Made by a program: the position numbers and the translations under genes. A stretch of 64,000 bases of DNA, from assembly GCA_037367355.1 (NCBI GenBank), contig CM074705.1:1798001-1862000 (forward strand). Direction: 5' to 3'. The notes under the pieces are model-generated. The model saw only the letters and a program-made list of their open reading frames with translations, was not told the origin of the DNA and did no database searches. The DNA comes from Neoscytalidium dimidiatum. Taxonomy: Eukaryota; Ascomycota; Dothideomycetes; Botryosphaeriales; Botryosphaeriaceae. Position 1 is the first letter of the stretch. The number at the start of each line of letters is the position of its first letter. Shown one piece after another: positions 55,734 through 64,000 of the stretch.

Positions 55734-58255
55734 CTGGCCGCCCGCCGGTCGGGGATCGCTGGTTGCTGCGCCTGGATCGCACCGCGAACGGCGGCCGCGG
55801 CCCTGGTGCGCGGCTGCCCAGCCCAGCTTTTCCTGCTGCGGCCCCCGCGTGCGCCTGCCGCGCGCCAGCGCCGTGCGACCGCCGCTGTCAGCATCTGCTC
55901 AGCTCGCCCCATGCCCCCGCGCGGGCGCAGAGGGCTGGTGCTGCATCGTGGACGCGTGCCGGGCGCGCTCGGGCAGAGTAGCAGAGAGCAGACGGGAGAG
56001 CAGAGAGCGCGTCGGCCGGAGCGGAATCGGCGTCGGCTTGGCACGGGATGGGATGGATGCTGGGAGACGGCGGCCCTGCAGCGGCGCCCTTATCTCTGGC
56101 TCGCTCACAGGATATGTCATCGCCTTATGCAAGCCGCAAGCACAGTGGCCAGCGCCCACAGGGGCCCCTGCCTGCTACGGCCTAGCGCGCTTCCAGATCG
56201 CCGCCAAGCAGCGTTCCATCGAGCTTGTATGATAAGCCGGCCTCTGCCCAATCACCGCGCGCGAGCACTCTGCCCTCTCCCAGGTCGAAGTCCTCCCACC
56301 ACTGCCGCCCGCAGAGCCCAAATCTGCTTGGGTCCTGCAACGACTCGCTGCGTCCTGGCTGCCGAGCCACAACGAGGATCCAGGGTGCTTCTTCTCCTCG
56401 TGGCGTCGGTGCGCGTGGAAGACGCGCCGATGCAGTCAGCGGCACAAGCACGCCGCCATTTCGTGTACAAATACCTGCTGTCTGCTCCGCGGGCCTATCG
56501 CCTGCGCGCCGCCCACCATCCATGCTGCACATCCCTCTCTCCGTGCATCCACGCCCGCCTCGTGGGAATCGTTCCCGGAGTGCGTCAACTCGTCAAGATA
56601 GGCGCGAGGTAACGTGAGTTATCCCGTAGTGTCTGCTGAAGATGAATGCTTTTTCCAACCTCAGCTCCTCCGCCACCCCACCCGCCCGCCGCACCCCCAA
56701 TGGCTCTCGGTGTAGTTCCATCATCTGCCAGGAACCGCGCGCCAACGACCGTGGTTTCAGCCCCACGCCTTGAGGCTTCAGGGTAGACTTAGCCTTCCAC
56801 TCCTGACCACTCTACTGTGTGTTCCCATCGACCCAGCAGTGCCTGGGATCCTCTGCATATCGCGGCGTGCAGCAAATTGGCGCCGCGCCGACGCCCACCA
56901 GGCGTCTTGAGGAGCAGATGTGTGACAGAGACACGCGGTCGACGTTCCGTAAGTTGTAAACCTCGTCAGTGGCGCCAGGTTCTCCAGTTGCTCATGGGGC
57001 CACTACGGCCGTCGCCCTCGCCGAGCCTAGCTGGAAGACAAAATGGGCGCGCATGTCTGCCCGACCACTCAGCGCTGCATCGACAATCAGCCCGTGGGTA
57101 AAAACGGTCTGTCAAAGCTTTCGTTTCCCACAGCTTGCCTTGGACAAATTACACGGGGGTAAGGGGAAATTGCCGCCTGCGGTAGAGTCCAGACGTCCAC
57201 ATATGCCGTACTGCAGCCAAACTACGCCCCGAAGTCGGAGCATCGCCGGCTTGTGGCCTCTCTCCCGCGCGGAACTACCTGTTGTCCGCAACAACCCACG
57301 GACCTCATCGCCACCTGCCCGCCACCCAAGCCGCCCTTTCTTCCGTCCCCATACTGTGAAACGGTCGTCCGGAACGGTAGCTCCGGCGCAGTCAATTTCT
57401 TGCCGAAGCCGAAGGGTTACCGAACATGGCGACTGGAGCTAGTATTATTAGCCTCAAGCGCACCCGCACGTCCTCCTGTGCGTTGCTGCCAGACACCCGC
57501 TTCTGGCAAGTAGTAGAATCAGCTGCCTCGCGCCGAAGCCAGGCTGTCGTGCGTTACCTAGCGTCCATGGATGCACGCGGTTTCACCCGTCATTCTGGCT
57601 GCCCACGAAGATGGTTATTATCGAAGGCAGTGGCCCCTCCGTCGAGACATTTGACAAGCAAACTTTCGGCTCCGCACCCAGTGCCGACCCGGCCAAGAAC
57701 CCTGCAACTGCTCCAAGACATCTCCTGAGCCATCGAACGGTGAGCGGCTGGGGTATAGCGGTGGACGTTTGGTTGAGCGGACGTTCGGCTACTCGCGGAC
57801 TTTCCAGAACCCCCTGGCTCCATCATGGCAACGTGACGGCGCGTTCCGACGCGTATGGTCCACGAGCCCGGACCCACAAGTGCTGAAGGACGATGATCAT
57901 TTGATTTGATGCTGTGATCCTCAGGTACAATCCACCCGACGTGCTCTCAATCCCAGCGCAGAGTCGTGGTAAGCGTTCCATGTCTGCCAAGGCTTGGCAG
58001 CCTGAAATGGCTGCTTGTCAGGTATTATTGAGTTCCTTGGGTGTCGGGACTGTCTGCGGAGCACAGTCGCTTGAAAATGCGCATACGCGCAACTTTAATT
58101 TTCATGATTATATATAGAAACTGAATTGCCTCGACCATGGATCCGACCTCTCCGGGCAATAGTGAACAGGCCCAAAATTTCTCCGATCCTGACGCCATAC
58201 GCCTTCAGACATGCAAGTCGACTCCTACCCGGGTTCCGGCATGGACGACCTTCAG

Positions 58256-59126
58256 TCACTCCAGTTTGTCCAGGTGTTCAAGTCGAGTCAATACCACCTG
58301 CTTACTTGTCTCCTCGATTTCCCCAGCCAAGAACACCTCATCCAGGATCGCATAGACCTGCCGAAACAGCTCAGTCAGCCGGTATTTCTAGCTGTGGCGA
58401 TTTCACCACGTGAATGCATTGCCTCTGCACCGAGGATCCAATTCTACCCATCGCAATGATGTGCTCTCTGCCTCCTCGTTCCCTAGAGAAGTTCCCCTTA
58501 CCTTATAGAAGTTGAACACTAGGTCTAGTTCGCAGACGTTTCCAAAGAAGGCATCTAGGACTTCGACGAAGAAGTGAATCGCCTCAAGATAAGCGAGCTC
58601 GTTGTCGTTGGTGTCGACGCAGGCGCAGAAGAATAGCCCTGCGTACCTACGATACACGATCTTCGAGGTATTCCGGAACTCGACAAAGTTCGACTGGTGT
58701 TTCTGGTCACGCGGCGCGATCAAGCGGTGGATCTGGTGCAGAACTCGGATGTCAGGGCACGTTCGCAAAGTTCGGGCAGCTGGCGCGTGGTCACGGAAAG
58801 AGGGCAGAGCCATGTGGATGCGCCGGGCGGAACGGGACGGGGTATTGGCGCCACGAGGAGACGAACCTCGCCTTTTAACTTGACCTTCTCTTCATCCTGG
58901 AATCCGATAGTGATGTCAGCGGATGAGCCCGGAATTGGTGAGGTCAAGTCGTTGCGAACAATACGGAAAGGGTTCTTACACTGTACGGTGCATACCATTT
59001 CGCCAGGCGAGTCTTGCCCCTGCGAGGAGATAACAGGTACTTGTGAGCATCGCGGAGGTGCTGGAATGCAGAGGGACAGGGTTGGGCCTACTGCCGGTTC
59101 TGGATGAGGATAAAGGACAGGACCAT
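58256..59126 (-). CDS. APS2: AP-2 clathrin adaptor complex sigma subunit
   Basis: Five exons (59126-59092, 59019-58980, 58896-58867, 58732-58502, 58357-58256) give 145 residues. It is the small sigma subunit of the AP-2 adaptor in clathrin-mediated endocytosis at the plasma membrane. The sequence runs [45 protein letters not shown], then [38 protein letters not shown] and [20 protein letters not shown] complete it, ending [11 protein letters not shown]. This is near-identical to sigma2 across eukaryotes. Four introns cut a 438-nt coding sequence, and exon 3 is only 30 nt, so automated prediction may miss it. Donors are GTAGGC, GTAAGA, GTTCGT and GTAAGG. Confidence 0.96.
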
Positions 59127-60246
59127 GTTGACGGCGGGTGCGGAGGCTTTGGTGAAGGTCGCGGAAGGCTCCCTCTGCGTCGGCGGAAACAGACAGGGTG
59201 GTGACGGGATCGGCGGGGGATGTGCCCACTTGCGGCGGAGGTTTCTGTTGTCCGCCCTACACACAGACTCGCAAATGTTGTGGCCGCGGCTCTGTGTTGG
59301 CCACTCCACGAACACATATCCTGGATGCAACGTCGTCCAGGAACAGATACTTGTCGCCATCTGCTTTCGGGTGAATGAAAACAACCATTGCTGTGGAGCT
59401 GACTTTCCCCGATGGACCATTTGATGAGGTGTGTTACATACACATACACGGCTTCATATAACACCTCGCTCCGTTCTTTCACCTCAGTAGGCCTGGTGAG
59501 AGCCGAAGCGAAGCTTACGACTGCGCTCACATTTCCGCAGGATTGATTATTGGGGCATCCTTTGCGAATGGCCGTGGCGTTGAGCCGCGGTTCCAGCCCT
59601 CTTTTCTCAGGCCGTTTCCAGGCACATGAACCCATGCCTATGCTTCGACTTCCCAAGAAACGGGAATTATTGCAGGCTCCAAGAATCGGTAGCCGCAGAA
59701 GCATGAGTATTTGGATCGAGGCCTAGCACTTCGCGGACCTTGGAGCGCAGGTCGCGGGCAGGGAGCACGCAAATCAACGGCGCGGCAGAGCGGGTGACGT
59801 GCAGGAGATGGTGCTCAGTGACGTTTTGCGCTTGGCAGACAGCGCGGGCCAATTGCAGGCGCTGGGCGCATGGCGGCCCTTGAAATTTGAATGCAAGTCA
59901 ACACCTTGACGCTCCTCATCGCGACGAGAGCCCCCTCCCCGCGAGCCCGTCGTCCCGTCGAGTTCCCGTGGGTGCTGAGCCGCCAGTCCCCTCCTGTCGA
60001 ATGCGTGCTGGCCCTCTGCCCGTCCGCCTGTTCCGCTCCTTAATTGGCTCGCACACGTCCCTGCCGCGCCTCCCCCGGCCGCTGCTGCGTCCCCGTCCTT
60101 CGACCACCACGCTGTTTGCGCCGAGACCGTCCCTGCCCTCCTGCTTCCGCCAACACCCCACTGCGCACTCTGCCTGCATCACTTGGCGCGCCTTGAGCTT
60201 CACGTCGCAGTCGAATTCGCCTCCTCATCGCATCGCCGCAGCCGAC
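59127..60246. other. APS2-NMA111 divergent region
   Basis: No separate gene seen. The NMA111 frame stays open through the last 360 bp (from ATG 59887), discussed as a possible N-terminal extension. Confidence 0.5.
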
Positions 60247-63200
60247 ATGGACCGCAAGACCCACAACACTCGCAGCAAGCGCAAGCAACCTCCCACGCCC
60301 TCCAACGACCGTCCCATGAAGCAGCGCAGACCCGAAAGAGACGCTCAAGCTCAGTCTGGACAGGAGCAACAAACCATGAACGGCACCAACGGCAGCCAGC
60401 CGAACGGCATGGACCTCGACTGCGACTCGGACGACATGCGCTCCGTCACTCATATCGGCGCATCTGGCGATACCGTCGAGTGGCAGCGAACCATTGAAAA
60501 GGTCGTCAAGAACGTTGTCTCCATCCACTTTTGCCAGACTGCTGCCTTCGACACCGACTCAGCCTTGGCCAGCGAGGCTACCGGCTTCGTCGTCGACGCC
60601 CAGAGGGGCTACATTCTCACCAACAGGGTAGGCATTTCACGCGCAGAGACTTGGAATCAAGCTGACGACACTGCAGCACGTTGTAGGCGCTGGCCCCTTT
60701 TGGGGGTACGTCATTTTCGACAACCATGAGGAGGTATGTCGCACAAGGCTGGACGCCTCGGTTCTAAATAGACGCTGACTATCTCTTAGGTCGACGTTCA
60801 CCCCGTGTATCGCGATCCCGTCCACGATTTCGGAATCCTGAAATACGATCCCAAGGCCGTGAAGTACATGGATCTATCGGCATTAGAGCTGCGGCCAGAC
60901 CTTGCCCGCGTGGGAGAGGAGATCAGGGTAGTCGGTAACGACGCCGGTGAGAAGCTTAGCATTCTTTCTGGTGTTATCAGCCGTCTGGATCGCAATGCGC
61001 CCGAATATGGAGAAGGATACAGCGACTTCAACACAAACTACATCCAGGCTGCTGCCGCCGCCAGCGGCGGTAGTTCTGGCAGTCCCGTGGTGAACCGTGA
61101 CGGCGCTGCTGTCGCTCTGCAAGCTGGTGGTAGAGCTGACGGTGCTGCGACCGACTATTTTCTTCCCTTGGACCGTCCGCTTCGTGCTCTGCAGTGCATC
61201 CAGAAAGGCGAACCTGTAACACGTGGAACCATCCAGACCCAATGGATCCTAAAGCCTTTTGACGAGTGCCGTAGGCTGGGCTTGACTGCTAACTGGGAAG
61301 ATGCCCTGCGGAAGCAATTTCCCAAGGAGACGTGTCTCTTGGTTGCCGAAGTTATACTTCCCAACGGACCTGCGGATACCAAAATCCAGGAGGGCGATAT
61401 CTTGATCAAGGTTAATGGTGAACTTCTCACCCAATTCATTCGCCTGGACGACGTTCTTGACTCTAGCGTTGGCGGGAAGATCAACCTGCTGATTCAACGC
61501 CAGGGCGTGGATATGGAGGTGGAGGTCTCCGTCGGAGATCTTCACGCCATTACGCCTGACCGTTTTGTTTCGGCAGCTGGTGCTTCCTTCCACGACCTCT
61601 CTTACCAGCAAGCCAGGCTTTACGCCATCTCGACCAAGGGCATGGGCGTTTTTGTGTGTGAGGCATCTGGATCATTCCGTTTCGAGGGCAGTGAATCCGG
61701 CTGGCTGGTCCAGTCCATTGACCACAGAGAAACTCCAGATCTCGATACTTTCGTCAAGGTCATGAAAGAGATCCCTGGTAAGTTTCTCGTTTCTTTAGAA
61801 GTGTAGGTTGCTGACTGGGCAAAATAGACCGCAGCAGAGTTGTTGTTACTTACAAACACATTCGTGACTTGCATACTCTTAACACCAGTGTGCTAACTAT
61901 TGATCGCCACTGGCACGATAAGATGAAGCTCGCCGTCCGGAACGACGCCTCTGGTCTTTGGGATATCTCGGATCTTGCTGACCGCATCCCGCCCAAGGCC
62001 TGCGAGCCCCAGCGCGCCAATTTCATTCGGATGGACCACGCTCAGCATCCTCAGGCAGTCGACATCGTGAGGAGTTTCGTCCGGATATCCTCGTCTATGC
62101 CACTCAAGCTGGACGGATTCCCCAGGTCCAGGAAGGTCGGGTACGGCTTGGTTGTTGATGCAGAGAAGGGTCTCGTGCTCGTTTCTCGTGCAATCGTACC
62201 GTATGACCTCTGCGACATACAGATTACCATTGCCGATTCTATAGTAGTGGAGGGCAAGCCGGTTTTCCTCCATCCTCTCCAAAACTACGCCATCGTCAGA
62301 TACGATCCCTCCCTTGTCCAAGCCCCAGTTAAGACTGCCAAGCTTTCAGATAAGTTCATCAAGCAAGGCGAGGACACCATCTTTTTCGGTTTCAACCAGA
62401 ACCTACGCCCTGTTGTGGCCAAGACTGTCGTCACAGACATCACTACGGTTGCCATCCCTGCCAGCGCCGCTACGCCGCGTTATCGCGCGATTAACTTGGA
62501 TGCTGTTACCGTTGATACAAACCTCGCTGGTCAGTGTGGCAGCGGTGTGCTAATCGCAGAAGACGGTACTGTCCAGGCCATCTGGTTGACGTATCTTGGT
62601 GAGCGTTCGTCCCATAGTGGCAAGGATATGGAGTACCATCTCGGACTATCTACGCCAATGGTTGAGCCTGTGCTCCGTCAGCTTCGGAACGGCGTTCAAC
62701 CCAAGCTGCGCATTTTGAACGTGGAGATGCACACGGTCCAGATGGACAAAGCCCGTATTATGGGAGTGTCTGAAGGTACGTCGTCATCCTCTCCCTCTCT
62801 AGTGGTACCGAAATATGCTAACGACTATCAGAGTGGATCCAGCGTGTTGAACACGAGGATCCCGAGCGGCATCAGCTCTTCATGGTGCGCAAGGTTGATT
62901 CCGGTCACGAGGGTGGCCTGCTCGAGGGCGACGTCATCCTTTCGTTCAACGGCAAGTTGATCACCCGCGTGTCTGACCTCGACATTATGTACGACAATGA
63001 ATTCCTAGCTGCCGTCATCATCCGCAAGCAAAAGGAAATCAGTATCAAGGTTCCCACAGTTCCGACCGAAGACCTCGAAACTGATCGAGCAGTGCTCTTC
63101 TGCGGTGCTATCTTGCACCGTCCGCATCACGCTGTGCGTCAGCAGATCAGTAAAGTGCATTCGGACATTTACGTCTCCGGCCGCATGCGCGGGTCACCTG

Positions 63201-63541
63201 CATGTGCGTACGGGCTTGCACCAACCAACTTTCTTACTCATGTCAATGGCGTGCCGACACCCGACTTGTCTTCGTTCCTGCGTGAAGTCAAGAAGATCCC
63301 GGATAACACTTACTTCCGCCTGAAGGTCATGACGTTCGATAACGTTCCGTGGGTTGCTACGATGAAGAAAAACGAGCATTACTTCCCAACCATTGAGTTC
63401 GTGAAGGATGAAAATGAGGAGCTGCGCTGGAAGCGCATCGTGCACGAATGTGACGAAGGTGGTGCGAAAGAGATGATGAGCGTTGTAACAGACACTGCTG
63501 CTGCGGAGGAAGGAACGGATATCCCCGAGAGGCTCAAATAG
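60247..63541 (+). CDS. NMA111: HtrA-like serine protease Nma111
   Basis: Five exons (60247-60627, 60677-60733, 60790-61777, 61828-62775, 62832-63541) give 1027 residues. Nma111 is a nuclear HtrA/Omi-family protease linked to apoptosis-like death and lipid homeostasis in yeast. A basic start ([12 protein letters not shown]) may be a nuclear signal. The active protease domain has His128 (ILTNRHVVG), Asp159 (VHDFGIL) and Ser242 ([10 protein letters not shown]). PDZ-like regions follow ([20 protein letters not shown]). A second, degenerate protease domain contains [13 protein letters not shown] but lacks a clear triad. A further PDZ-like region ([19 protein letters not shown]) lies towards the C-terminus. 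The tandem layout and length match the family. ATG 60247 is preferred; the frame is open back to 59887. Confidence 0.95.
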
Positions 63542-64000
63542 ATTGCGGGTGTGTAAGCCCCTAGAGCTCTGCAAAGGGAATACGTACGCTCCTGGATACT
63601 TTCTTGGAGGATCCAGCTGAGAAGGCTGATGGTGCCTTGTATCGAAGATTCGCTAGAACGCGGTGGATGGCATTCGTAAAAGCATACCCTGGCGTCATTC
63701 GGGATAGGGAACCGAAGGAGAGTCTCTTGCATTGGACAGGAGGAATAGTAATGGATTCTGCATACAGAGGGGGAAAAAAAAGGCCCCTTCGCTTTTACAT
63801 GACGAAGGTGGCCAGCAATCGTTAACGGTCTCGAACAGACTCTGCGCCTCAGAGTGCAGGTATGTTACACACAACCTAGATAGTGCAGATAAAGACAAAT
63901 GTTTCGATTAACGCCTAGAACAAGCATATTACACCAACATGACGCTGACCCCCTTGGACTTATTGCCCAAGACAAGCCCTTGTTTCCGATTCCAGAAGGG
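63542..64000. other. NMA111 3' region, no further gene seen
   Basis: Short motif-free frames to the end of the window. Confidence 0.55.

Larger units (their letters stand above)
55321..58255. other. Long GC-rich intergenic region, no supported gene
   Basis: The MEP promoter plus about 2 kb more. The open frame at 55332-56612 (426 codons) exists mainly because the DNA is very GC-rich; overlapping long frames on other strands and frames and its Arg/Ala/Pro-rich translation argue against coding. A (GGACA)n/(GGGCA)n repeat lies at about 55698-55733. Confidence 0.5.

Noticed and set aside
55332..56612. 426-codon open frame in the MEP upstream region
   Set aside because: Overlaps other long frames in very GC-rich DNA; translation is Arg/Ala/Pro-biased with no motif, and it runs through the MEP promoter.

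Overview
The window is nuclear DNA of a filamentous ascomycete, most likely a Dothideomycete. The evidence is short GT-AG introns of about 50-145 nt with CTAAC-type branch sites, fungal-specific genes (Inp1, Skn7, a Mep ammonium transporter, Nma111), long CT-rich leaders and one TA-rich island that looks RIP-degraded. The class assignment is inference from gene content and architecture.

Layout. 1-4.6 kb is gene-poor apart from an unusual tRNA-Gly gene at 775-927. 4.7-5.3 kb holds a small lipocalin-like gene. 7-10.2 kb carries the proteasome beta5 subunit (PRE2) and the peroxisome inheritance factor INP1, in tandem. 12.5-16.2 kb holds two fungal proteins of unknown function. 17.8-24.7 kb (minus) is one very large gene for a DNMT5-type cytosine methyltransferase fused to a SNF2 ATPase and a RING finger. 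25.7-30 kb has a mitochondrial-type Prx5 peroxiredoxin (minus) head-to-head with the oxidative-stress regulator SKN7 (plus). 30.9-35.8 kb has eIF2B epsilon (GCD6) and an Ariadne-type RBR ubiquitin ligase (ARI1). 36-42.3 kb is gene-poor and contains a broken amino-acid permease. 42.4-45.8 kb has a coiled-coil protein divergent from the oligosaccharyltransferase subunit OST3. 46-53.5 kb is sparse: an unusual tRNA-Ala gene, a secreted protein of unknown function, the AT-rich island and a Cys-rich fungal protein. 53.6-63.5 kb has a Mep1/3-type ammonium transporter, AP-2 sigma (APS2) and the HtrA-like protease NMA111.

The most striking signal is in the two tRNA genes, Gly(TCC) and Ala(AGC). Each has the ordinary tRNA intron at position 37/38 and also a second insertion (52 nt in the T-loop; 58 nt in the D-loop) with the signals of a spliceosomal intron: GTAAGT at the 5' end, CTAAC 10-12 nt before the 3' end, and a terminal AG. 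Removing the second insertion restores a canonical cloverleaf in each case. This suggests Pol III tRNA precursors in this fungus that need mRNA-type splicing as well as tRNA-endonuclease splicing.

Most protein genes are ordinary housekeeping genes with intact catalytic residues. Exon boundaries were worked out by hand from splice signals and frame; homology calls rest on recognised motifs, with no database search.
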